Source: Actinoplanes oryzae (lineage in GTDB: Bacteria; Actinomycetota; Actinomycetes; Mycobacteriales; Micromonosporaceae). From it: 36,341 bases of DNA. Each line of letters starts with the position of its first letter. The first letter of the stretch is position 1. A program made the position numbers and the translations under genes. The notes under the pieces are model-generated. The model had not been told where the DNA came from. It searched no databases and worked only from the letters and a program-made list of their open reading frames with translations. Shown piece by piece: positions 8,183 through 15,477 of this stretch. Location: NCBI RefSeq assembly GCF_030757795.1, contig NZ_JAUQWH010000084.1, forward strand, positions 1 through 36,341, in the 5' to 3' direction.

Positions 8183-9034
8183 ATGCGAACCCTCCGCCGG
8201 CTCCTGGCCACCGCCTTCCGCCCGTTGCGGGGCCGGGACCTGGCCCTGCACGCCGCCGCGGTCACCTTTTACGCTGGAATCGCCGTAGTTCCGGTGGCGC
8301 TGCTCGCCATCTGGCTCACCGGGCTCATCGCCGGCGCCGACCGCGTACGCCGCCTGACCGGCCGCACCATCGACGCCCTCCCCGACGCGATCGGCGCCCC
8401 GAACGCCCTGGCCGCCCTGATCGACGCCGGCCTGCACCTGACCCCGTGGCTCGCCGTGGCCAGCCTCCTGCCCGCCACCTTCTACGGCGAGGGCCTGCGC
8501 CGCGCCTTCGTCTCCCTCCGCGAACCGGGCGAATCCCTGGTCGGCTGGCGCGGCCGCATCCTCTGGCTCCCCCTCCTCGCGGCCGCCCCGGCCCTGCTGC
8601 TCAGCCTGCTGCTGGCCCTACCCGTGACCAGCAGCCTCTGGGTCCGCGGCGGCTGGTACTCCGTCCTCGGCGTGGTCCTCTCGTTCCTTGCCGCGTGGCT
8701 GGTCCTCACCCCGGTGGTCATCTGGGTCTACCGAGGCATCGCTCCGGGCCGCCCCGAATGGCTGTCCACGGTCCTCGTCGGCTCCTTCACCGCGGCGAAC
8801 CTGTCCGGCTTCCTGCACGGCTTCGTGCTGTTCTGCTCGTTACCCCTGGACCTGGGCGTCCCCTTCGGCGGCTTCACCGAGATCGGCGGCGTGGTCGCGG
8901 TCGGCCTGTGGCTCTACCTCTTCCACGTCATCATCCTGGCCGGATACGCCGCCACCCGCAGCGCCAGCACGTATCAGCGCGCCCGCCGCACCCACCACCT
9001 GGCCGACCACCCGGACCCGGTCCCCGCCGCCTGA
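8183..9034 (+). CDS. YihY/BrkB (virulence factor BrkB) family inner membrane protein
   Basis: 283 residues with about six predicted membrane helices. The N-terminal DLALHAAAVTFYAGIAVVPVALL is the family hallmark segment (helix 1). Further helices lie near 90-105, 130-152, 160-182, 195-218 and 228-250. The family was historically called ribonuclease BN in error; its actual role, possibly transport or envelope-related, is not settled. A His-rich hydrophilic tail (ARRTHHLADHPDP) closes the protein. It diverges from the YcxB-like gene across 82 bp. No strong ribosome site is seen before ATG 8183. Confidence 0.85.
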   Translation: MRTLRRLLATAFRPLRGRDLALHAAAVTFYAGIAVVPVALLAIWLTGLIAGADRVRRLTGRTIDALPDAIGAPNALAALIDAGLHLTPWLAVASLLPATFYGEGLRRAFVSLREPGESLVGWRGRILWLPLLAAAPALLLSLLLALPVTSSLWVRGGWYSVLGVVLSFLAAWLVLTPVVIWVYRGIAPGRPEWLSTVLVGSFTAANLSGFLHGFVLFCSLPLDLGVPFGGFTEIGGVVAVGLWLYLFHVIILAGYAATRSASTYQRARRTHHLADHPDPVPAA

Positions 9035-9161
9035 CCCGCCGACCACCTCGCGGCCGGCCCACCGCCTCGCGGGACCGCTCAGCTCCCCTCCGGTTCCGCC
9101 TCGCCGGGCATCTGCGCGACGCGCCCGACCACTGCCCGACGCGCTCGGGGCTCACCTCGCG

Positions 9162-9269
9162 CGCCGTCCTGCGGCCACGTCAGAAGCCCGCCATCCTGCG
9201 GCCACGTCAGGAACGCGCCATCCTGCGGCCACGTCAGGAACGCGCCATCCTGCGGCGATGTCAGGAAGG
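9162..9269. repeat. 27-bp tandem array, four units
   Basis: Units start at 9162, 9189, 9216 and 9243 (CGCCATCCTGCGGCCACG, then TCAGGAACG). The middle units are identical. The array fills the 226-bp gap between the convergent YihY and DUF3291 genes, and the last unit contains the DUF3291 stop codon, so the array has reached the coding end. Confidence 0.9.
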
Positions 9270-9734
9270 GGTGCGCGCCGGCACAGGCGCCGGGAAGGAC
9301 CGCCGGAACGTGAAGGCTTCCGCCGTCGCCCCCTCCACCCGCAACCGCTCGAGCCGCGCGAGCCCCTCGGCCAGGGACGGGATCCGGCCGGCCGGCGTCC
9401 ACCACAGCACCGTCGACTCGTGGTGCTCGTGCGGAACGAACCACTCGCGACGCTGGCGCAGATAGTCGAGGTGGGCGCTCTGATAGACGTACGCCCGCAG
9501 ATGCTCCACCGACTCCCACACCGAGAACGTCAGGATCACATCGGGCAGCCCGGGCACCCCGAAGACGGCGCCATGCTCCGCCTCCTCGCCAGCCAGCCGC
9601 CAGACGAAGCCGGGAGACCGGTCGGCCAGCGCGTTCATGAGCGCCAGCCCCTCCACGAAGCCGGCCATCGCCGGATCATCGAGCGGCGCGCGCAGGCGGG
9701 CAGTGTTCAGCTGGGCCAGGTGAAAGGCGCTCAT
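9261..9734 (-). CDS. DUF3291 domain-containing protein
   Basis: 157 residues. The start (AFHLAQLNTARLRAPLDDP), the central FVEGLALMNALADRSPGFVWRL and SVWESVEHLRAYVYQSAH, and the late ESTVLWWTPAGRIPSLAEG are the conserved blocks of DUF3291, a ferredoxin-like alpha/beta-barrel family related to antibiotic-biosynthesis monooxygenases. The enzymatic role is not established. It lies 31 bp downstream of an ArsR/SufR-like regulator on the same strand, so the two probably form an operon. Its stop codon lies inside the last unit of the 27-bp array, so the final residues (PAPVPARTPS) may be repeat-derived. Confidence 0.88.
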   Translation of the reverse strand: MSAFHLAQLNTARLRAPLDDPAMAGFVEGLALMNALADRSPGFVWRLAGEEAEHGAVFGVPGLPDVILTFSVWESVEHLRAYVYQSAHLDYLRQRREWFVPHEHHESTVLWWTPAGRIPSLAEGLARLERLRVEGATAEAFTFRRSFPAPVPARTPS

Positions 9735-9765
9735 GCCGCCAGCACACCAGACCGCGCCTCTATCG

Positions 9766-10554
9766 TCAATCGGTATTAGTTTTAGACGACACCGTCACAC
9801 AGCAGCGTCCCGGAGCGGCGTCCATCCGAGCCACCCACTGCTCGGCAAGCTCGCCGCCCGCCAGCAGGCCCGTCACCATCGCCAGATTCATGCCGCAGAT
9901 GACGGGCGGAAACTGCTCAGCCAGCCGATGAAACGGACAATTACGCAGCACCACGCGGTCCGACCCGTCCCAGGCAGGCGCATAGCCGTGCGTTGTCAGC
10001 AGCTCGCCCAAGGCCTCCGCCCCGTGGGCAGCCACCCGCCCAAGCCGCCCCTCCCCTTCACCGACCGCGACTTGCCGCTCATTCCCTCCACCGGCCACGA
10101 CTTGCCGCTCGTCCCGCTCCGCGACCGGATCGGCCGCCTCGCCGCCACTCGCCGCAGCCCGCCGCCCCTCCCGCTCGGCCACCCGATACAGCACGTCCTC
10201 GGCACCCGCCTGCTCAACCGCCGCGGCAAGCAGCTCGGCGGCGCCCCGGTAGGCCCGCGGCGGCACGCTGACGGCATGCTCCGAGGCAGCCACCCGGTAC
10301 AACTTCGCAGGCCGCCCGGCGCCCGGCCCCGTCTTCCCCGACCGCCGCGCATACGACGTCTCGAGCAACCCGGCAGCGACCAACTTGTCCAGGTGGAAAG
10401 CGGCCAGCGTCCGCCCCACCCCCAGCGCCGCGGCCACCTCGTCCCGCCCCACCGGCCCCGAAGCCGCAGCCACCACCCGGTAAGCCTCCCGCCGCACCCG
10501 ATCGGTCAAGCTCGCCACGGCGTCAAGGTCGCCAAGGCCCTCCGGAGTCGTCAC
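9766..10554 (-). CDS. HTH transcriptional regulator with SufR-like cysteine cluster
   Basis: 262 residues from GTG 10554. The N-terminal winged helix (about 15-90) includes GRDEVAAALGVGRTLAAFHL as the HTH and GAGRPAKLYRV as the wing strand, as in ArsR/SufR-type regulators. The C-terminal domain carries C206 (NCPFHRLAE), C220 (VICGMN) and C251-C252 (GRCCVTV). That pattern resembles the Fe-S or metal-binding part of SufR-like proteins; cofactor binding is inferred. Residues 140-172 are a low-complexity linker with a 30-bp in-frame duplication (DERQVV and NERQVA). It is followed after 31 bp by the DUF3291 gene. A TACGAT -10-like hexamer lies six bases before the start, which suggests a leaderless transcript. 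Confidence 0.85.
   Translation of the reverse strand: MTTPEGLGDLDAVASLTDRVRREAYRVVAAASGPVGRDEVAAALGVGRTLAAFHLDKLVAAGLLETSYARRSGKTGPGAGRPAKLYRVAASEHAVSVPPRAYRGAAELLAAAVEQAGAEDVLYRVAEREGRRAAASGGEAADPVAERDERQVVAGGGNERQVAVGEGEGRLGRVAAHGAEALGELLTTHGYAPAWDGSDRVVLRNCPFHRLAEQFPPVICGMNLAMVTGLLAGGELAEQWVARMDAAPGRCCVTVSSKTNTD
10064..10123. repeat. In-frame 30-bp duplication inside the regulator gene
   Basis: GACTTGCCGCTC recurs 30 bp apart (beginning near 10069 and 10099), with similar flanks. It encodes a repeated ERQV block in the linker between the DNA-binding and cysteine domains, so frame is kept. Confidence 0.7.
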
Positions 10555-11124
10555 CCACCCATCGTATTGTCAACGCAACTTGGCACTAGAACCCCAGCCG
10601 CCCCACCACACCCCAGCAGCACGCCACCCCAGATCCGCCCCCAGCCACGGGCAGCCCGCACTTCCCGGCCGAGCCACGCAAGGGATCGCACGCCAGCCGC
10701 ACTCCACCCAGTCACGGGCAGCGCCTCGCACACCCGGGCCCCGCCGTCACGCGCGACAGCTCACAGACGCGCGGGCGAATGCCCAAGCGAGCGCCACCCG
10801 CAGCACCGCTGAGCCCCACCCGCAGCACCGCTGAGCCCCACCCGCAGCACCGCTGAGCCGCACCCGCAGCACCGCTGAGCCGCACCCGCAGCACTGCTGA
10901 GTCGCCCGCCTCCCAGCCCAGCCGTCGCAGGCGTAGCGCCGCAGCACGGTGTCGGCGGACCACTGAAGACGCCGCACTGCCCACCGCCGGCCGCCATCCC
11001 CGTCGCCAGGCTCGAGCCAGGGCACCGCCGCCGAGCCGCCCCCATCCAGGGACGGCCCCTCACGACAACCGCGCTGCACGACACCGCCGCAACGCCGAGC
11101 TGGCTCTGTTTTCAAGGCGACCGC
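10555..11124. other. Gene-free gap containing a 22-bp array
   Basis: This 570-bp gap lies between the regulator start and the MMPL stop. It holds the regulator promoter (10561-10600) and a five-unit tandem array (10795-10904). The rest is GC-rich with no convincing coding region or hairpin. Confidence 0.7.
10795..10904. repeat. 22-bp tandem array, five units
   Basis: Units start at 10795, 10817, 10839, 10861 and 10883 (CACCCGCAGCACCGCTGAGC plus two variable bases). The period is exact, and the last unit has one C-to-T change. It is intergenic. Confidence 0.95.
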
Positions 11125-13281
11125 TCACGACACGGCGCGGGCCGACTCTCGATCGGGCTCGGGGCCCGCGGCCGGCCGCTCGGTCTCGCGGATGCCGTGG
11201 CGGGCGTAGAAGCGGCCCAGCACCCCCGGCGCCCACCAGTTCCACCGGCCGAGCAGCCGCATCGTCGCCGGGACCAGCAGCGCCCGCACCAGCGTCGCGT
11301 CGATGACGATTGCCACGATCATGCCGACGCCGATGGTCTTGATGACGGTGACGCCGCCGGTCGCGAAGCCCGCCACCACCGTGATCAGCAGCAGCGCCGC
11401 CGCGGTGATGATGCCGCCGGTGCGCTGCAGCCCCGTGGCGACCGCCGTCGTGTTGTCGCCCGTGCGGTCCCACTCCTCGCGCACCCGGGACAGCAGGAAC
11501 ACCTCGTAGTCGGTGGCCAGCCCGAACAGCACCGCCAGCACGAGAATCATGTTGCTCGGCTCGATGAAGCCGGTCGACTCGTAGCGCAGCAGCCCCTCGA
11601 AGTGGCCCTCCTGGAAGATCCACACGACGACGCCGAACGACGCGCCGATCGACACCACGTTCATCAGCACGGCCTTGATCGGGAGCAGCACCGAGCCGAA
11701 CGCCAGGAAGAGCAGCAGCATCGTCGCCACCGCCATGATGAGCGCCATCCACGGCAGCCGGTCGGCGAGGCTCTCCAGCAGGTCGAGGTCGATGGCGGGC
11801 CGCCCGCCGACCAGTGCCTCGGTGCCGGCGGGCAGGCTCAGCTCCCGGATCCCCGCGACCAGGTCGCGCGGCTCCGCGCCGGACAAGCCCTCCGAGTAGG
11901 CGACGGTGATGAGCGTCGCGTTCCCCCGCTGGGCGGTCACCGCGGCACTCGTGACGTCGGGAAGGGCAGCGATCCGGTCGGCGAGGTCGCCCGGCGGCCC
12001 CTGGACGACGACGTTGATCGGGTCGGTCCCGCCGCCGGGGAAGCGGGTGTCGAGCGCCGCTCCGACGACCCGGGCCTCGCTGCCGGGCGGCAGCACCCGC
12101 TCGTCGAAGCCGCCGAACTCCACCCGCAGGAACGGCGCCGCGAACGCCACCAGCACGGCGAGCACGCCCACGACATAGAGCACCGGCCGCCGCATGACCG
12201 AGTGCGCCACCCGGGCCCACCCCTCGCCCCCGACGGCGCCGCGCGCGGTGCGCCCCGGCAACGGGATGCGCAGCTTGTCAATGCGCCGGCCGAGCAGGGC
12301 CAGCGAGGCGGGCAGGACGGTCAGCGCCGCCAGCATCGCGACCAGCACGGCAGCCATGCCGCCGATCGCCATGCCGCCGAGGAACGGCTGCGGGAAGATC
12401 AGCAGGCTCGACAGCGCGAGCACGATCGTGAGACCCGACACCATGACCGTACGTCCGGCGGTGGCCACCGTCGTCCGCACGGCGGCCGGCACGTCGGCCC
12501 CGCCCGCCAGCTCCTCCCGGAACCGGCTCACCAGGAACAGCGAGTAGTCGACCGCCATGCCGAGCCCGAGCAGCGTGATGACGTTGATCGCGAAGACGCT
12601 GATGTCCGTGACGTACGTCAGCGCCCGCACCGCCACGAACGCCCCGAGGATCGCGATGCCGCCGATGACCAGGGGCGAGAGGGCGGCGATCAAGCCCCGG
12701 AAGATGAGCACGAGCAGGATCAGCAGCACCGGCAGGGAGAAGATCTCCGCGCGCGTGATGTCCTTCTCGGTCTGGGTGGCAGCCTCGTCGGAGAACGCCA
12801 CCAGGCCGCCGACCTGGGTCTGCAGCCCGGCCGCCGCGAAGGTGGGCTCGATCCGGTGCAGCGCCGCCGCCTGGCTGTCCTCGTCGCGGGCACGCAGATA
12901 GACGGCCGCATAGGTGGCCCGCTTGTCGGTGCTCACGAACGCCGGGGAGGCGCCCTGGTCCAGATAGCTGGCGACCCGCTCGACGTCGGCCTGCGAGCGG
13001 ATCCGCGCGACCGCCCCGGACACCGCCTCCCGGACCTGCGGGGAGTCGACCGGGGCCGGGGCGGACCAGAGCACGATCAGCTCCGGGTCGCGGGTGCCCA
13101 GCTGCTCCGAGATCGCGGCTGCCGCCCGGTTGGACTCGCTGTCCGGGTCGTCGTAGCCGCCGCCGGTGAGCGCGCCGAAGACGCCGGCGCCCCAGGTGGC
13201 GCCGGCGACGACGAGCGCCAGGCCGGCAGCGATGATCCACCATCGGGCCCGGAGGACGGTGTTGCCCCATCGTTCGAACAC
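11125..13281 (-). CDS. MMPL family RND-type transporter
   Basis: 718 residues, the size of a full MMPL/RND exporter with 12 helices. A first helix (about 12-35) is followed by a periplasmic loop (40-180), a cluster of five helices (180-335), a second long loop (385-510) and another helix cluster (510-680). The proton-relay motifs sit in matching positions of the two halves: GMAVDYSLFLVSRFREE (D245, Y246) and FGLATDYEVFLLSRVREEW (D591, Y592). Members export lipids, siderophores or antibiotics using the proton gradient; the cargo is unknown. The gene stands alone, divergent from an FAD oxidoreductase across 101 bp. Confidence 0.93.
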   Translation of the reverse strand: MFERWGNTVLRARWWIIAAGLALVVAGATWGAGVFGALTGGGYDDPDSESNRAAAAISEQLGTRDPELIVLWSAPAPVDSPQVREAVSGAVARIRSQADVERVASYLDQGASPAFVSTDKRATYAAVYLRARDEDSQAAALHRIEPTFAAAGLQTQVGGLVAFSDEAATQTEKDITRAEIFSLPVLLILLVLIFRGLIAALSPLVIGGIAILGAFVAVRALTYVTDISVFAINVITLLGLGMAVDYSLFLVSRFREELAGGADVPAAVRTTVATAGRTVMVSGLTIVLALSSLLIFPQPFLGGMAIGGMAAVLVAMLAALTVLPASLALLGRRIDKLRIPLPGRTARGAVGGEGWARVAHSVMRRPVLYVVGVLAVLVAFAAPFLRVEFGGFDERVLPPGSEARVVGAALDTRFPGGGTDPINVVVQGPPGDLADRIAALPDVTSAAVTAQRGNATLITVAYSEGLSGAEPRDLVAGIRELSLPAGTEALVGGRPAIDLDLLESLADRLPWMALIMAVATMLLLFLAFGSVLLPIKAVLMNVVSIGASFGVVVWIFQEGHFEGLLRYESTGFIEPSNMILVLAVLFGLATDYEVFLLSRVREEWDRTGDNTTAVATGLQRTGGIITAAALLLITVVAGFATGGVTVIKTIGVGMIVAIVIDATLVRALLVPATMRLLGRWNWWAPGVLGRFYARHGIRETERPAAGPEPDRESARAVS

Positions 13282-13321
13282 GCGTCTGTCTTACCCGGTT
13301 CCCGCCTCTGAACGCGAATCG

Positions 13322-13330
13322 TTGTCCACA
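13322..13330 (+). promoter_or_regulatory. DnaA-box match
   Basis: TTGTCCACA, the consensus high-GC actinobacterial DnaA box, stands alone between the divergent MMPL and oxidoreductase starts. The match is exact, but the function is unknown. Confidence 0.4.
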
Positions 13331-13382
13331 GCCCGAAATGCCGGGATTGCATGGCGCCCGGGACGCGCTAGAGTCGGCCAGC

Positions 13383-14990
13383 ATGAGCGCTCTGCCGTCG
13401 CGTGCTGACGTAGTGATCATCGGATCGGGCCACAACGGCCTGGTCTCCGCGGTGCTGCTCGCCCGCGCCGGCCTGTCCGTGGTCGTCCTGGAGGCCGCGG
13501 AGGTGCTGGGCGGCGCGACGCGCACCGAGCATCCGTTCGCCAAGGTGCCCGGGCTCGGCCAGTCCACGGGGTCCTACCTGCTCGGCCTCATGCCGCCCGA
13601 GCTGCTGCAGCTCCTCGACGTCGACATACCCGTGCTGCGTCGTGATCCGCATTACTTCGTGCCGACGCCCGGCGGCCCCGGCACGCCCTACCTGCTGTTC
13701 GGCTCCGACCACGCCGCCACCCGCGCCCAGATGGAGCGGTTCTTCTCGCCCCGGGACATCGCAGCCGACGACGCGCTGCAGGTCGAGATCGCCGCGCTCC
13801 GGGCCGACCTGGCGCCCGCGTGGCTGGCGGAGCCCGGTTCCGTCGAGGAGATCGCCGACCGGCACATCCGCCCGCAGCTGCAGAGCACGTTCGTCGATCT
13901 GGTGCGCGGATCCGTCGCCGACTACCTGGCCCGGTTCGGTTTCAAGAGCGAACTGCTGACCAGCATGTACGCGGTGACCGACGGACTCTCGGGCCTCAAC
14001 GCCGGCCCCGACGACCCCGGCACGGGGCACAACTTCCTGGTCCACAACATGTGCCGCCTCCCCGGCGCCGACGGCACGTGGATGATCGCGGCGGGCGGCA
14101 TGGGCACGGTGTCCGCGACGTTCGCCTCCGCAGCCCGCGCGGCCGGGGCGCAGATCCTCACCGGCGCATCCGTGTCAGGCATCACCGTCGACAACCGGAC
14201 GGCGAGCGGCGTGGTCCTCGCCGACGGGCGCTCGATCGAGGCCCGCGTCGTCCTGGGCGCCTGCGATCCCTACCAGCTGATGTCCCTCGTCCCCGAGGGC
14301 GCGCTGCCGGCTGAGCTCGTCGATCGCATGGAGGCCGTGCGACGCCCCGGCACCACGCTCAAGCTCAACCTCGCGCTCACGGGCCTGCCCCGCTTCTCGT
14401 GCCTGCCGCAGGATGCGCCGTCCCCGTTCGGGTCGACCATCCACCTGCTGCCCGGCTCGGCGGGACTGGCCGGCACCACCGAGGGCGACTCCCCCATGGC
14501 CGCCCTCCGCGCGATGTGGGCCGACGTGCAGGCGGGCCGCCTCCCCGACGAGCCGACCATCGAGTGGTACCTCCACACCACCGTCGACCCGTCGCTGCAG
14601 GACGACGCCGGCCACCACTCGTCGGCGCTGTTCGTCCAGTCGGTCCCCTACGCCCCGGCCGGCACCACGTGGGACGAGGCACTCCCCGGCTACGTGACGA
14701 AGCTCCTGGAGATCTGCGACCGCTACGCCCCGGGCACCTCCGACCTGGTCGCCGACACCATGCCGCTCACCCCGCCCGGCATCGAGCGCCACTTCGGCAT
14801 CACGGGCGGCCACATCCACCACGTCGACAACACGGTCGCCTTCGACGAGCGCATGCCCTACGCCACGGGCCTCGACGGCCTCTACGCCGGCTCCGCCGGA
14901 ACCCACCCCGCCGGCAGCGTCATCGGCGCCGCCGGCCACAACGCCGCCCAGCGCATCCTCGCCGACCTGGGCCTCCCCGCCGCCCGCTGA
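13383..14990 (+). CDS. FAD-dependent phytoene-desaturase-like oxidoreductase
   Basis: 535 residues from ATG 13383. The N-terminal dinucleotide-binding fold is DVVIIGSGHNGLVSAVLLA (9-27), with the acidic end of strand 2 at VVLEAAEVLGGATRT. The C-terminal FAD signature is GLDGLYAGSAGTHPAGSVIGAAGHNAAQRIL, as in the CrtI/PYROXD2-like amine-oxidase superfamily. RHFGITGGHIHHVDN is typical of the PYROXD2-like branch rather than true carotenoid desaturases. No carotenoid genes lie nearby, so a pigment role is not supported. It diverges from the MMPL gene. Downstream comes a repeat-filled gap and a strong terminator. Confidence 0.88.
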   Translation: MSALPSRADVVIIGSGHNGLVSAVLLARAGLSVVVLEAAEVLGGATRTEHPFAKVPGLGQSTGSYLLGLMPPELLQLLDVDIPVLRRDPHYFVPTPGGPGTPYLLFGSDHAATRAQMERFFSPRDIAADDALQVEIAALRADLAPAWLAEPGSVEEIADRHIRPQLQSTFVDLVRGSVADYLARFGFKSELLTSMYAVTDGLSGLNAGPDDPGTGHNFLVHNMCRLPGADGTWMIAAGGMGTVSATFASAARAAGAQILTGASVSGITVDNRTASGVVLADGRSIEARVVLGACDPYQLMSLVPEGALPAELVDRMEAVRRPGTTLKLNLALTGLPRFSCLPQDAPSPFGSTIHLLPGSAGLAGTTEGDSPMAALRAMWADVQAGRLPDEPTIEWYLHTTVDPSLQDDAGHHSSALFVQSVPYAPAGTTWDEALPGYVTKLLEICDRYAPGTSDLVADTMPLTPPGIERHFGITGGHIHHVDNTVAFDERMPYATGLDGLYAGSAGTHPAGSVIGAAGHNAAQRILADLGLPAAR

Positions 14991-15012
14991 CAACGCCCAG
15001 GACGAGACGAAG

Positions 15013-15218
15013 CCCGGAAGGCGCCCCGGCGACGCGCCCGGAACGGCCCAAAACGACACGCCCAGCGACACAGCCAGCGAGAACGCGCTCGGGATGCTGC
15101 CCGGAAGGCGCCCCGGCGACGCGCCCGGAACGACCGAAACGACACGCCCACCAAGCCGGCGACGCGCCCGGAACGGCCGAAAACGACACGCCCACAGAGA
15201 ACGCGCTCGGGATGCTGC
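15013..15218. repeat. Compound direct repeats
   Basis: A 33-base segment at 15013-15045 recurs exactly at 15100-15132. A 22-base segment at 15079-15100 recurs exactly at 15197-15218. The core GGCGACGCGCCCGGAACG occurs three times, each time followed by a version of AAACGACACGCCCA. The nested copies imply stepwise local duplication. Confidence 0.9.
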
Positions 15219-15371
15219 AACGACACGCTCAGCAGCACGGCCAGCGACAACATGCTCGCGATCCCCGACGACATCTCCGCGAAGGAGAGCAGCCGACGGG
15301 TTGACCGGGAGCCGCTGACGGCGGGTGGGCGCAGCACGCGCTCGCGGGGGTGACCACTTACGCAGAATGAA

Positions 15372-15420
15372 GGGCCCGGGGATCCGTTCTCGGAGCGCCA
15401 GCTCCAGGATCCTCGGGCCC
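15372..15420. terminator. Very strong bidirectional terminator hairpin
   Basis: GGGCCCGGGGATCC (15372-15385) pairs with GGATCCTCGGGCCC (15407-15420), a 14-bp stem with one wobble. An inner stem (GGAGC 15392-15396 with GCTCC 15401-15405) sits in the loop. It separates two convergent genes. Confidence 0.8.
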
Positions 15421-15477
15421 GGCCTCGGCGGGAGCGACGATCTGTACGCCCCACCCAGCTACGACATCAAAAAGCTC

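Larger units (their letters stand above)
14991..15477. other. Gene-free convergent gap with compound array and terminator
   Basis: This 487-bp gap lies between the stops of the oxidoreductase and the MBL-Rieske gene. It holds a compound repeat (15013-15218), then unique GC-rich sequence, then a very strong hairpin (15372-15420). Confidence 0.75.

Noticed and set aside
7571..8437. Very long dxr frame reaching 8437
   Set aside because: Codons upstream of about 7582 lie antisense to the YihY gene and overlap the YcxB gene; the protein family starts at MRELVLLGSTGSIG.
8183..9034. Ribonuclease BN
   Set aside because: That old name for the YihY family is a historical mis-annotation; the sequence is a multi-pass membrane protein.
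13383..14990. Carotenoid biosynthesis gene
   Set aside because: The FAD enzyme is CrtI-like in fold, but no other carotenoid genes occur in the window and the sequence features fit the PYROXD2-like branch.
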